42,067 nt of DNA from Planctomycetaceae bacterium (GTDB lineage Bacteria > Planctomycetota > Planctomycetia > Planctomycetales > Planctomycetaceae), in NCBI GenBank assembly GCA_020426345.1, contig JAGQQE010000013.1, forward strand, positions 1-42,067, in the 5' to 3' direction. Below, piece after piece: positions 33,742 through 42,067 of this stretch. A program made the translations under genes and the position numbers. Each line of letters begins with the position of its first letter. Position 1 is the first letter of the stretch. The notes beneath the pieces are model-generated. The model was not told the origin of the DNA. It saw only the letters and a list, made by a program, of their open reading frames with translations, and did no database searches.

Positions 33742-35292
33742 TCAGGCATCGTGCAACTTTTCGGGTGACCCAGAAATACAAACGTCTGATGGTTGCTTGC
33801 CGTGAAACTTCGACTGAAGGATCTCCAATGCCACTGCAGAATCATCGAATTTCAATAACTTGTGACCCCACTGCTGAAATGGTTCGTGGCCACGGCCAGC
33901 GATGATAACGGAGTCTTCAGGTTCTGCCATTTCAATCGCCGCCTCAATCGCCACACGTCGGTCTGTCAAAGATTTGACCATGGTTTCGGAATGCCCAGGA
34001 TTCCGTTTCTCCGGGGGGAAATCAGCGAAACCATTCAGAACGTCAGCAATAATCTGGTCGGGGTCTTCTGCGCGCGGGTTGTCGGACGTGACAATCACAA
34101 CATCAGCCGAGGCTGATGCTTGCGCCATGGCCGGTCTTTTCCCTCGATCGCGATCTCCGCCTGCCCCGAAGACCAGTATGACTCGCCCTTTCGTAAGTGA
34201 GCGAACTGTGAGAATACATTGTGCCAGTCCGTCCGGCGTATGAGCGAAATCAACAAACACCCTGAAAGGCTGCCCGCTTTCAATGCTCTGCAATCGGCCG
34301 GGAACGAATTCCAGGTGATTGATCCCACACGCAATGCATTCCGGGGTGACGCCCAGTTCTTCTGCCATGGCTGCCGCAACCAGGCAGTTCATCGCATTGT
34401 GTTGACCAAACAACTGCATCTCTGTTTCCAGAGTGCCGCGTAACAAATGCAGTATCAGCACATTTTCCCGCAATACGAAATGAACATCATCCGCAGCGCT
34501 CTCTCCAAACGTGATTATTCGTTGACGGTTGTTGAGACGGCTTTTGATGAGACCTGTTGAGCGATCGTTCGCGTTCAGAAGTAATGGCGCGCCGGGTATG
34601 AGCATTTCATGGATTCGCATTTTCGATTGCAGGTACGAATCATAAGTGCCGTGGTAGTCGAAGTGATCGTGTGTCACATTTGTGATTGCCGCGACACTGA
34701 GCGGAATTCCGCAACACCTTGACTGATCAAGAGCGTGGCTGCTGATCTCCATCACGCAGTGGCTGGCTCCGGATTCTCGCATGCGTTGCAGCCATTCGGC
34801 TGTGGTTGCTGAGTCAGGAGTTGTCAGTGTCGCAGGTTCACGTCGAACGCTATCGTGGTATTCGACTGTCCCCAGCAATCCTGTCCTGAGTTGCGATGCT
34901 TGAAGAATAGAACGCAGAATCCAGGCGGTGGTTGTTTTCCCGTTGGTTCCTGTGATACCTGCAAATAACAGGTGGCGTTCGGGGTTCCCCTTCAGCGCGA
35001 GCGTAAGTCTTGACCACGCTTGGCGCGTATCCCGGACGAGGCATTGCGGAATCCGGACGTTCGGTACAGCGACTTCCAGCAGTAAACCTGAAGCGCCAAG
35101 ACTGGCAGCTTCGTGGATGAAGCGGTGCCCATCGAATTGTCTGCCCCGGATGGCAACGTACAGATCACCAGACTGGATGCTTCGACTGTCTGAAGATGCA
35201 GAACGGACAACGATATCCTCACAGTTCAGGAACACCGCGCCCGGCAGCACATCCTTTAAACTGATGTTGAAGTTCAACGACTGAATGGACAT
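33742..35292 (-). CDS. murE: UDP-N-acetylmuramoyl-L-alanyl-D-glutamate--diaminopimelate ligase
   Basis: A 516-aa Mur ligase that adds the third amino acid to the peptidoglycan stem. Visible motifs: SDSRSIQSGDLYVAIRG, ATP loop GITGTNGKTTTAW, EISSHALDQSR, NVTHDHFDYHGTYDSYLQSK and VFGAGGDRDRGKRP. The selectivity motif is TSDNPRAEDP; DNPR is typical of enzymes that add meso-diaminopimelate (lysine-adding enzymes differ here), which fits a Gram-negative-like envelope. The start is the ATG at 35290-35292, 16 bases after glgC ends, so translation is probably coupled to it. A 113-base gap leads to murF. Confidence 0.96.
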   Translation of the reverse strand: MSIQSLNFNISLKDVLPGAVFLNCEDIVVRSASSDSRSIQSGDLYVAIRGRQFDGHRFIHEAASLGASGLLLEVAVPNVRIPQCLVRDTRQAWSRLTLALKGNPERHLLFAGITGTNGKTTTAWILRSILQASQLRTGLLGTVEYHDSVRREPATLTTPDSATTAEWLQRMRESGASHCVMEISSHALDQSRCCGIPLSVAAITNVTHDHFDYHGTYDSYLQSKMRIHEMLIPGAPLLLNANDRSTGLIKSRLNNRQRIITFGESAADDVHFVLRENVLILHLLRGTLETEMQLFGQHNAMNCLVAAAMAEELGVTPECIACGINHLEFVPGRLQSIESGQPFRVFVDFAHTPDGLAQCILTVRSLTKGRVILVFGAGGDRDRGKRPAMAQASASADVVIVTSDNPRAEDPDQIIADVLNGFADFPPEKRNPGHSETMVKSLTDRRVAIEAAIEMAEPEDSVIIAGRGHEPFQQWGHKLLKFDDSAVALEILQSKFHGKQPSDVCISGSPEKLHDA

Positions 35293-35308
35293 CGCATTCA
35301 GCCCGAGT

Positions 35309-36529
35309 CTAAAAGCGAATATTGCCGGGTACGGTCACAATGCCATCATCCGTTACGGTGAGTCCTCGGGCGCGATCCGTTTCGGGATTCATCCCGATCT
35401 CAGTCCCGTCCGGCACCTTGACCCCTTTATCGATGATGGTTCGACGAATTCGGCAATGCCTTCCAACCTCGACCCCTTCAAACAGGATGGAGTCTGTCAC
35501 CGTTGAATAGCTGTTGATTCTTACGCGAGGCGACAGAATACAACGAGCCACCGCCCCACCGGAGATGATGGTTCCGGAGCAAACCAGGCTGTCCATTGCA
35601 TGCCCGATCCTTGGTGTGTTCGGGTGTAAGTCGTTGAAAACGAACTTCGGCGGTGGCAGTGGAGGTTGATAAGTCCTGATCGGCCATCCGGCGTCGTACA
35701 GGTTTAGGTCGGGCTTCACGGAAACCAGATCCATGTTTGCCTCAAAATATGAGGTCAGTGTTCCAACATCTTTCCAGTACTCCGGGTTTCCGTCTTTGTC
35801 CTGAAACAGCCACGCATGCACGTGAGCCGATTCGATCATTGACGGAATGATGTTCTTCCCAAAATCTCGATTACTGCCCGGTTGATTGGCGTCGATGCAA
35901 AGTTGCTCGAACAGGAAGTCTGTATTGAAAACGTAGATCCCCATGGATGCCAGGCAGGTATCCGGGCGCCCCGGCATGGCATCCGGTTCAGCAGGTTTTT
36001 CGCGAAACTTTACGACTCGGTTTTCTTCATCGATTTGCATGACTCCGAATCGAGCCCCGTCTTCCAGCGGGACCGGCAGGCAGGCGATGCTCGCGTCAGC
36101 TCCCGCAGCGATGTGATCCTGTACAAATTTGCGGTAATCCATTCGGTAAATGTGATCACCACTCAGCACGACGATGTGTCGCGGACGGACTTTCTCGATT
36201 GTGTAGATGTTCTGATAAATGGCGTCGGCGGTGCCGAGGTACCAATTGTCGTCAATTCGTTGCTCCGGCGGACGAATACTGACAAATTCCCCCAGTTCTG
36301 CGGGCAGGAAATGCCACCCCAGCTCAATATGTCGTTCAAGGCTGGCAGCCTTGTACTGCGTAACAACCAGGATTTTTCGGATGCTGCTGTTCAGGCAATT
36401 CGAAAGAGTAAAGTCGATAATTCGAAAACACCCACCGAACGGAACAGCAGGCTTACTGCGATCACGCGTGAGCGGATCCAGCCTCGAACCTTTGCCACCC
36501 GCCAGAACTACTGCCAGCACATCGTGCAT
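35309..36529 (-). CDS. glgC: Glucose-1-phosphate adenylyltransferase
   Basis: A 406-aa enzyme making ADP-glucose, the first committed step of bacterial glycogen synthesis. The N-terminal nucleotidyltransferase domain has VLAGGKGSRLDPLTRDRSKPAVPFGG-type sequence, FTLSNCLNSSI, LGTADAIYQN and LSGDHIYRMDY; the catalytic region continues with the MGIYVFNT strand and the SMIESAHVHAW segment. The C-terminal left-handed beta-helix has NSYSTVTDSILFEGVEVGRHC and IDKGVKVPDGTEIG. The ATG at 36527-36529 has AGGAAG about 5 bases upstream and is preferred to the frame's upstream limit at 36562. It is the first gene of a run with murE and murF, an uncommon partnership. Confidence 0.95.
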   Translation of the reverse strand: MHDVLAVVLAGGKGSRLDPLTRDRSKPAVPFGGCFRIIDFTLSNCLNSSIRKILVVTQYKAASLERHIELGWHFLPAELGEFVSIRPPEQRIDDNWYLGTADAIYQNIYTIEKVRPRHIVVLSGDHIYRMDYRKFVQDHIAAGADASIACLPVPLEDGARFGVMQIDEENRVVKFREKPAEPDAMPGRPDTCLASMGIYVFNTDFLFEQLCIDANQPGSNRDFGKNIIPSMIESAHVHAWLFQDKDGNPEYWKDVGTLTSYFEANMDLVSVKPDLNLYDAGWPIRTYQPPLPPPKFVFNDLHPNTPRIGHAMDSLVCSGTIISGGAVARCILSPRVRINSYSTVTDSILFEGVEVGRHCRIRRTIIDKGVKVPDGTEIGMNPETDRARGLTVTDDGIVTVPGNIRF

Positions 36530-36654
36530 TTTACTTCCTTTGCCAACGTCGCCGCATTCCAATTTGCGTTGAATCAGGGCACCGGCACTGTATCAGGTGG
36601 TCGCTCGGATCCACAAGAGATGGTCCCGCATCCGACTTTGACAAGTCTCTTGAT

Positions 36655-37608
36655 TCACTCAGGCAAAGGGCGATCATCCAACTTCCTGACCTCTGAAGTA
36701 ATTCGGTCTCGCCAAAGCCAACGGAGAGAATCCGGAAGAATTGCACCACCATGTTTGCCGCTGTGCTTTCCCGTGCCACCGACAAATTTGAAATCATAGG
36801 CTTTAAAGGCCAGGGCGGATTCCATCTGCAGGTTTGCCAGCCACCAGTTACCGTGCTGGTTATTCAAATCATTGGAGCCATCCTGCAGAAAGATCCGAAT
36901 GGGTTTCCTGTCGGTTTTTCGAATCATCGCTTCGTAATTGTGCCCTCCCCTGATATTCGTGAAACTTCCAACATGGCTCAAGACTTTGCCGAACCATTCG
37001 GGATGCTCCCACGCCGCAGTGAACGCACAGATCCCACCGCTTGAGATACCACAGATCGCTCTATCCGCAGGATCGTTTGATAGATTCAGACCGTGCTCCT
37101 GAACAACATGGGGCAGCAATTCTTCCATCACGAATCGTGCGTACTGGTCGCTCAGCGTGTCGTACTCAAGACTTCGATTGCTTGCTCTCCAGCGATTCTC
37201 GGGAAATGTGTCCCCCTTGTGCCCGGGATTGATGAACAGGCAGACTGTCACTGGAACTTCTTTTCTGTGAATCAGATTGTCCATGACCACAGGAACGCGA
37301 AACTGGCCATTGGGGTCGACATAAGCGTGTCCGTCCTGAAACACCATCAGGCAGGCAGCCGCTGATTCATCATACTGGGCCGGAATATACAGCGAGTATT
37401 CACGCGTTGTGCCCTCAAAGATATGGCTGCTCCACGTGGACTCGTGAATGACGCCATGAGGGACATCGCCTACCTGAGAATCCGGCCCAGGAACGTAGAT
37501 GGCATCCGGGTCTTCGTCCCCGGAACAGGATGTTGAAAAATCCGGCACGGTCGACATCGCAGTGACCAGGCAAACCCATAAGATGAAGCCAGTGCGAATC
37601 GAATTCAT
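36655..37608 (-). CDS. Secreted CE1-like / enterochelin-esterase-like hydrolase
   Basis: A 317-aa exported alpha/beta hydrolase. The signal peptide is at the N-terminus (GFILWVCLVTAMSTVPDF). The catalytic domain has TREYSLYIPAQYDESAAACLMVFQDGHAY (oxyanion region), ICGISSGGICAFTAAWEHPEWF (GxSxG nucleophile), IFLQDGSNDL (probable acid) and GKHSGKHGGAI (probable His). This pattern fits the esterase D / CE1 / enterochelin esterase group, which includes feruloyl and acetylxylan esterases. The ATG at 37606-37608 has GGAAG about 6 bases upstream; the longer frame to 37971 adds only non-hydrophobic, Ser/Arg-rich sequence. It lies 125 bases upstream of glgC on the same strand; a 7-bp inverted repeat with a long loop (36614-36652) is in that gap. 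Confidence 0.85.
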   Translation of the reverse strand: MNSIRTGFILWVCLVTAMSTVPDFSTSCSGDEDPDAIYVPGPDSQVGDVPHGVIHESTWSSHIFEGTTREYSLYIPAQYDESAAACLMVFQDGHAYVDPNGQFRVPVVMDNLIHRKEVPVTVCLFINPGHKGDTFPENRWRASNRSLEYDTLSDQYARFVMEELLPHVVQEHGLNLSNDPADRAICGISSGGICAFTAAWEHPEWFGKVLSHVGSFTNIRGGHNYEAMIRKTDRKPIRIFLQDGSNDLNNQHGNWWLANLQMESALAFKAYDFKFVGGTGKHSGKHGGAILPDSLRWLWRDRITSEVRKLDDRPLPE

Positions 37609-37772
37609 GTTCGTCTTCCGTTTCAAATTTGGACAGGGGGGACCTCGAAGAAAAACGCAACCTTGCTGGCGCCCGGATGAACGTTTGACGTGCCGGGTTG
37701 ACGGGCGTCTACCTGGTGACTGAGTGATCTTCGAATGGTTTTCGGTTGGCAGAAGGATTTTGATTGCCACGA

Positions 37773-37802
37773 TTGAGTTTTGCGAGCCACTGTGGTGATA
37801 AT
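37773..37802 (+). promoter_or_regulatory. Sigma-70-type promoter of the LTxEQ protein gene
   Basis: TTGAGT (37773-37778) and TGATAAT (37796-37802, -10 hexamer GATAAT at 37797) are separated by 18 bases. Both hexamers are close to consensus. The expected transcript would begin near 37809 with a leader of about 75 bases. Prediction by eye. Confidence 0.5.
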
Positions 37803-37882
37803 GCTGTGCCTGCGATTCTCCTGAGCTGTGGTCCGAAAACTGTGTCTCAGGACTTACCGATCCTTCGTTTCGGAGTTGTTGT

Positions 37883-38404
37883 ATGAAGCTGTTCCAATTG
37901 TTGGTGTGTGCCGCCGTACTGTCTGCCTGCGTTTCAGGTGCAAACGCGGACGAAAAAGGACAAAAGGGCAAGAAGAAGCAGGCCGCTCCATCTGCGACCG
38001 CGCGTTTTGTCGCCGGAATGGATCTGACGGCGGAGCAGAAAACAAAGATCAGCGCTATCGATAAAGAGTTTGCGGAAAAAGTTCAGGCCCTCAACAAGAA
38101 GCGATCAGAGATCGTCTCCCGGGACCAGATGAAAGCGCAACGTGAAGCAACCCAGGCCGCGAAGGATGCCGGCAAATCGGCTGGTGAACTTCGAAAGGCA
38201 GGTCAGGATGCAATGAACCTGACTCCGGAACAGAAGGAAAAGCTGACAGCATTGCAACGTGAGCAGACAGAGCTGAATGGGAAGATTGTTGAGGCTCTGA
38301 AGAAGGTTCTGACTCCGGAACAACAGGAAAAACTGCCTCAGCAACGCAAGGGCAAGGACGGCGGCAATAAGAAAAACAAGGGTAAGAAGAAGAAGGCTGA
38401 ATAG
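37883..38404 (+). CDS. Exported Lys-rich LTxEQ-repeat protein
   Basis: A 173-aa protein with a signal peptide (LFQLLVCAAVLSACVSGANAD; cleavage probably after ANA). The mature part is highly charged and helical. Three similar segments, DLTAEQKTKI, NLTPEQKEKL and VLTPEQQEKL, recall the LTxxQ motif of Spy/CpxP-type periplasmic chaperones, although the spacing and the very Lys/Gly-rich tail (KGKDGGNKKNKGKKKKAE) are different. It may be a periplasmic chaperone-like or nucleic-acid-binding protein; function unknown. It is a single gene with its own likely promoter (37773-37802) and terminator (38450-38480). Confidence 0.78.
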   Translation: MKLFQLLVCAAVLSACVSGANADEKGQKGKKKQAAPSATARFVAGMDLTAEQKTKISAIDKEFAEKVQALNKKRSEIVSRDQMKAQREATQAAKDAGKSAGELRKAGQDAMNLTPEQKEKLTALQREQTELNGKIVEALKKVLTPEQQEKLPQQRKGKDGGNKKNKGKKKKAE

Positions 38405-38449
38405 TCTGGCTCTTCCAGTCGAATCCATATTTGATGGGGTTTTTCGTTG

Positions 38450-38480
38450 AGAACCGCTGGTTGCACTGGCGGTTCTTTTT
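38450..38480 (+). terminator. Intrinsic terminator after the LTxEQ protein gene
   Basis: AGAACCGC (38450-38457) pairs with GCGGTTCT (38469-38476) around an 11-base loop and runs into TTTTT. It lies about 45 bases after the stop codon. Confidence 0.82.
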
Positions 38481-38538
38481 CATTTGACCCATCATGAAAT
38501 TCAGACGCAGCAAATGCTGCCATTCGAGTAGATCAGAA

Positions 38539-39489
38539 ATGTTTGACATCATCGGAGACGTTCACGGCCATGCCGACGAGCTGATTGTGCTCCTGGAGAC
38601 GATGGGCTACAGAGAAATCAACGGGATCTATCGACATCCAGACAGGCGAGCCATCTTTTGTGGCGACTTCATTGATCGAGGACCTCGTATTCGCGACGTA
38701 CTTTCGATTGCTCGCGGTATGGTCCAGGACGAAAGCGCGATGGCGGTCATGGGCAACCATGAATTCAACGCTATCGCTTTTCACACGCCCAGATCCAGCG
38801 CGGCCAATGAGTTTTTCCGATCGCACAGTGACAGAAATACAAACCAGCACAAGGCAACACTGGATCAGCTGTCTCAGAAGGAACTTGAATCGGCGATTGA
38901 CTGGTTCAGGACGCTTCCTGTGGCGCTGGATATGGGGAGCCTGAGGGTGGTTCATGCCTGTTGGGATCCCGGCGATATTTCAACCATCAACTCGCACATT
39001 CAAAACCATGGCGCTTTTACTGAACGCCTGCTGGAACTGGCCGTGGATGAAGAAGCAGAGCTTTTTAACAGTGTTGAACGCGTACTGAAGGGCCCGGAAC
39101 TCAGACTTCCCGACGGACTGACGGTAACGGACAAAGAAGGGTGCCATCGAAGGCAGATTCGAGTCCGCTGGTTTGATCCAACTGATGGGCACACTGTGGG
39201 GACATATTCACTTCCTTCGATCGATCGATCGCCCCTCCAGGACATACCCATACCACCGTCATTCAATCGACGATCCGTGCCAATCCCCTATCCAAAGGAC
39301 GCTCCCCCCGTTTTTTTCGGGCACTACTGGATGCCTGACAGGGTGCCTCAACCGTTGAGACGCAATATCGCCTGCCTGGATTACAGTATTGCAAAGGACG
39401 GCTTTCTTTGCGCTTATCGATTCGATGGTGAGCAGGAACTGTCGCCGGATAAATTTGTTTCCATCAAATGCACTGCTGCAGAGTCGTGA
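38539..39489 (+). CDS. PrpE/ApaH-like metallophosphoesterase
   Basis: A 316-aa cytosolic calcineurin-like phosphoesterase. The N-terminus starts at once with the first metal motif, MFDIIGDVHGHADEL, followed by FCGDFIDRGPRIRDV and VMGNHEFNAIAF, then VVHACWDPG and FFGHYW near the C-terminus, completing the dimetal site. The arrangement is that of the PrpE/ApaH/serine-threonine phosphatase branch, which hydrolyses dinucleoside tetraphosphates or phosphoproteins; the substrate is not certain. The ATG at 38539 is used rather than the upstream in-frame ATG at 38494, which lies close to the preceding terminator and adds a Cys/Arg-rich extension. Confidence 0.88.
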   Translation: MFDIIGDVHGHADELIVLLETMGYREINGIYRHPDRRAIFCGDFIDRGPRIRDVLSIARGMVQDESAMAVMGNHEFNAIAFHTPRSSAANEFFRSHSDRNTNQHKATLDQLSQKELESAIDWFRTLPVALDMGSLRVVHACWDPGDISTINSHIQNHGAFTERLLELAVDEEAELFNSVERVLKGPELRLPDGLTVTDKEGCHRRQIRVRWFDPTDGHTVGTYSLPSIDRSPLQDIPIPPSFNRRSVPIPYPKDAPPVFFGHYWMPDRVPQPLRRNIACLDYSIAKDGFLCAYRFDGEQELSPDKFVSIKCTAAES

Positions 39490-39799
39490 GTCTTTTCCGG
39501 ACTGGATGCGAGTCGCTCAGCGGATGTGCGTTCTCTGGGTCTGAATTTGTCAATACGGTCGGCCTGAAAAACGCCTGTTGGCATCGGATATCCGAAATTC
39601 AGAACGCGGGGTTCCAGGGATTTCGGATGCTTCAATGAGAATGCGGCGGGGAATCATTGAGGAGGACGGTTCTGTCCTGTAAGAACCCCTTTTCACAGTC
39701 GGCCACAATTGGAACTGGCCTCGATAAGACGCTGCCTCACATGAGCCGTCACCCGACAGACTGTGCATCCGAACGGACAGAAGAGATCGCGGCAAAAAT
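39490..39799. other. Leader region of pyrG
   Basis: About 310 bases without a convincing gene. A small hairpin, GGTTCT (39668-39673) with AGAACC (39682-39687), is followed by CCTTTTC; it could be a weak terminator of the phosphoesterase gene or part of a pyrG leader. No G-run of the kind used in Gram-positive pyrG reiterative-transcription control is present at the start of the gene. Confidence 0.35.
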
Positions 39800-41422
39800 A
39801 TGACTCGGCACATTTTCGTCACTGGCGGTGTTGTTAGTTCGCTGGGCAAGGGCCTCACATCGGCGTCTATCGCGATGCTGCTCGAACGTCGCGGGCTTAG
39901 AGTCCGGATGCAGAAACTGGACCCGTACATCAACGTAGACCCGGGCACAATGAGCCCATTTCAGCACGGCGAAGTCTACGTTCTTGATGACGGATCAGAG
40001 ACGGATCTCGACCTTGGGCATTATGAACGATTCACAACAAGCCTGCTGGATCGGCATTCCAATTACACGACGGGGCAGATTTACCAGACGGTCATCGACA
40101 AAGAACGGCGCGGAGAATACCTGGGACGCACAGTGCAGGTGGTTCCTCATATCACCGACGAGATCAAATCCTGTATCCGACGGCTCGCCACGCCTGACGT
40201 CGATGTTGTCATTACGGAGCTCGGTGGAACAGTCGGGGATATTGAAGGGCTTCCTTTTCTTGAAGCCATTCGTCAAATACCGCTCGACATCGGCAAGCAG
40301 AACTGCCTTTTCATTCATTTGACGCTCGTACCGTATTTGAAGGCAGCGAGAGAAGCAAAAACCAAGCCGACTCAACACAGCGTTCAGCAACTGCGAGAAA
40401 TTGGGATCCAGCCGGATATCCTGATCGTCAGAACGGAACGGCCGATTGGTCGTGAACACACCGACAAGATTGCGTTGTTCTGTAACGTTGAGAAGCGGGC
40501 GGTGATCGAAGAGGTCGACAAAGAATATTCCATTTACGAAGTTCCGATTGGACTCGTGGAACACGGAATCGATGAGCTGATCATCGAGAAACTTGGTATG
40601 CAGGCCGGTCCATTGCAGATGGACGACTATCGCGAACTTATCCATCGCATTCGAAATCCTCGGAATGAAGTCACCATTGCCGTTGTCGGCAAATACATCG
40701 AGCACCGCGACGCATACAAATCTATTTACGAATCACTTGACCATGCTGGATTCGCCAACTCCGCTCAGGTCATTGTTAAGCGAATTGAGGCGGAAGATCT
40801 TGAACGTCAGGGACCGGAGCTCTTGTTGAAAGGTGTCGACGGACTCCTGGTGCCTGGTGGATTTGGGATGCGCGGGATCGAAGGCAAGATTCAGGCAATT
40901 CAGTTCGCTCGCGAAAACAATATCCCGTTCTTCGGTATCTGTCTTGGCATGCAGTGCGCAGTGATTGAGTATGCCCGCAACGTACTGGGACTTGAAGATG
41001 CCAACAGCAGTGAGTTTTCTGCCGAAACCCAGAACCCGGTCATTTGTCTTCTGGAGGCTCAGAAGGATGTGAATTACAAAGGTGGAACAATGCGTCTGGG
41101 TGCGATGCCTTGCGCGTTGAAGGCCGGAAGTCGGGCTGAGGCTGCCTACGGAGCCCAGGAAGTGTCTGAACGCCACCGACACCGATACGAGTTTAACCCC
41201 AATTATCGAGCGGCATTCGTTGAGGCAGGACTGATTCCTGTGGGTACGAGCCCCGACGGTACCCTGGTCGAGATCGTCGAACTGCAGTCACATCCGTGGT
41301 TTATTGCCGTCCAGTATCATCCTGAATTTAAGTCCCAGCCTCATAACGCGCATCCGCTGTTCAGAAGCTTTATCGAAGCTTCTCTGGAGCGACATCACCT
41401 GCGAACAAATTCGGCAACCTGA
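39800..41422 (+). CDS. pyrG: CTP synthase
   Basis: A 540-aa enzyme that converts UTP to CTP using ATP and glutamine. The N-terminal amidoligase domain begins [24 protein letters not shown], then [27 protein letters not shown] and [12 protein letters not shown]. The C-terminal class I glutamine amidotransferase domain has [12 protein letters not shown], nucleophile Cys381 in [10 protein letters not shown], and [11 protein letters not shown] with the catalytic His and Glu. Length is standard. It is followed after 7 bases by truB; the truB ribosome-binding site overlaps the pyrG stop, suggesting co-transcription and coupling. CTP is also the co-substrate of KdsB and of the CDP-ME step before IspE. 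Confidence 0.98.
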   Translation: MTRHIFVTGGVVSSLGKGLTSASIAMLLERRGLRVRMQKLDPYINVDPGTMSPFQHGEVYVLDDGSETDLDLGHYERFTTSLLDRHSNYTTGQIYQTVIDKERRGEYLGRTVQVVPHITDEIKSCIRRLATPDVDVVITELGGTVGDIEGLPFLEAIRQIPLDIGKQNCLFIHLTLVPYLKAAREAKTKPTQHSVQQLREIGIQPDILIVRTERPIGREHTDKIALFCNVEKRAVIEEVDKEYSIYEVPIGLVEHGIDELIIEKLGMQAGPLQMDDYRELIHRIRNPRNEVTIAVVGKYIEHRDAYKSIYESLDHAGFANSAQVIVKRIEAEDLERQGPELLLKGVDGLLVPGGFGMRGIEGKIQAIQFARENNIPFFGICLGMQCAVIEYARNVLGLEDANSSEFSAETQNPVICLLEAQKDVNYKGGTMRLGAMPCALKAGSRAEAAYGAQEVSERHRHRYEFNPNYRAAFVEAGLIPVGTSPDGTLVEIVELQSHPWFIAVQYHPEFKSQPHNAHPLFRSFIEASLERHHLRTNSAT

Positions 41423-41429
41423 GGACTTC

Positions 41430-42067
41430 ATGGATCGTTCAGTAAACCGAAATGCGGCGTTGTTCGGCGTCATAAATATTAATAAGCCGGAAGGCATCAC
41501 TTCGCGTGATGTCGTCAATCGGGTTCAGAAGCTGGTCCGTCCCGAAAAGTGTGGTCATGCAGGGACGCTGGATCCGATGGCGACCGGTGTCCTGCTGGTC
41601 TGTGTAGGTCCGGCGACGCGACTGATCTCATACCTGCAGGATACGACAAAGGTCTATGAAGCCGATTTTCTCCTTGGCCAAACCAGCAATACAGACGACA
41701 TAACGGGCGAAGTGGCCAGCGTCCAACTGAAGGCCAGTCCCCCAGCGAGAAAATCCGTGCAGGCTGCACTGGATCAAATGACGGGAAGTATTGCGCAGGT
41801 GCCGCCATCATTCTCTGCAGTCCACGTCAATGGCCGAAGAGCTTATGACCTGGCTCGCAGAGGAGAAGCCGTTGAATTGGTCGCCAGGGAAGTACAGATC
41901 GATTCCATTGAGATCATTCGCTATGAATGGCCCCAGCTGACGGTCAAAGTGTCCTGCGGCTCCGGGACGTACATCCGTTCGATTGCAAGAGATCTAGGTG
42001 AGGCGCTGGGGTGCGGCGGATTAATGAGTCGACTTGTCCGGACACGCGTCGGACGATTTTCGATCAC
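41430..42067 (+). CDS. truB: tRNA pseudouridine(55) synthase, N-terminal part
   Basis: The first 212 codons; the gene runs off the right edge. It makes pseudouridine 55 in the T-loop of tRNAs. Motifs: ININKPEGITSRDVV, then HAGTLDPMATGVLLVCVG with the catalytic Asp48, YEADFLLGQTSNTDDITGE, QVPPSFSAVHVNGRRAYDLAR and VSCGSGTYIRSIARDLGEALG, all typical TruB. The ATG at 41430 is preceded by GAGGA at 41421-41425. It lies 7 bases after pyrG. In many bacteria truB precedes rpsO, but here rpsO is about 15 kb away. Confidence 0.96.
   Translation, partial: MDRSVNRNAALFGVININKPEGITSRDVVNRVQKLVRPEKCGHAGTLDPMATGVLLVCVGPATRLISYLQDTTKVYEADFLLGQTSNTDDITGEVASVQLKASPPARKSVQAALDQMTGSIAQVPPSFSAVHVNGRRAYDLARRGEAVELVAREVQIDSIEIIRYEWPQLTVKVSCGSGTYIRSIARDLGEALGCGGLMSRLVRTRVGRFSI

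Noticed and set aside
36614-36652. 7-bp inverted repeat CAAGAGA/TCTCTTG after the CE1-like esterase
   Set aside because: A 25-base loop and no T-tract; may be chance.
35882-36799. 305-codon open frame on the plus strand
   Set aside because: It is antisense to glgC and the CE1-like esterase, has no motif, and its composition is that of a reverse-frame shadow.
37609-37971. N-terminal extension of the CE1-like esterase to 438 aa
   Set aside because: It would place the signal peptide internally and overlap the divergent gene at 37883; the ATG at 37606-37608 has a ribosome-binding site.
1-42067. CRISPR array, tRNA or rRNA genes, prophage or transposase
   Set aside because: No regularly spaced repeats, tRNA T-loop/acceptor patterns, rRNA-like stretches, or phage or transposase motifs were seen; the only repeat family is the pair of ~100-bp elements.

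Overview
The window is about 42 kb of chromosome from a bacterium that looks like a member of the Planctomycetota, probably order Planctomycetales; the genus cannot be fixed from this window. Evidence: a DUF1559 prepilin-like protein next to a small lipoprotein with a carboxypeptidase-regulatory-like fold, a zinc-ribbon/transmembrane/S1C-protease/HEAT fusion, an EF-G with the mitochondrial-like HIDSGKT signature, many secreted proteins of unknown function, weak Shine-Dalgarno use with GTG/TTG starts, and moderate GC. kdsB implies a KDO-containing outer membrane. murE and murF imply peptidoglycan, and the DNPR motif of MurE suggests meso-diaminopimelate. No tRNA, rRNA, CRISPR array, phage gene or transposase was seen.

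Layout. 1-4.6 kb (minus strand): start of prfC, an anion/hexuronate-type MFS carrier, a creatininase-family amidohydrolase, an unknown protein and a secreted CE15 glucuronoyl esterase; this may be a small uronate-related group. 5.0-7.8 kb: leuS. 7.9-12.2 kb (minus): a lipoprotein, an orphan M41-like zinc protease behind kdsB, and a DUF1559 protein with its small lipoprotein separated by a strong 12-bp hairpin. 12.4-20.7 kb (plus): bifunctional nuclease, an exported unknown protein, fusA with a textbook terminator, then the TIGR03546/TIGR03545 pair translationally overlapping ispE. 20.9-22.4 kb (minus): purple acid phosphatase. 22.6-26.3 kb (plus): a HEICH zincin-like protein and a 942-aa multidomain serine protease, each ending at a copy of a ~100-bp palindromic repeat in opposite orientation. 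26.7-31.9 kb (plus): rpsO, pnp, a sensorless histidine kinase, an NtrC-type regulator and a small membrane protein. 32.2-36.5 kb (minus): glgC, murE and murF in one run. 36.7-37.6 kb (minus): secreted CE1-like esterase. 37.9-42.1 kb (plus): a small Lys-rich LTxEQ protein with its own promoter and terminator, a PrpE/ApaH-like phosphoesterase, pyrG and the beginning of truB.

Most genes are housekeeping (translation, RNA decay, envelope precursors, CTP, isoprenoid). The less ordinary material is the pair of ~100-bp elements whose edges coincide with stop codons, the AsmA-like TIGR03545/TIGR03546 pair, two orphan HExxH proteins, the protease fusion, and the kinase/regulator/small-membrane-protein group. 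The repeat element is the best candidate for something undescribed.
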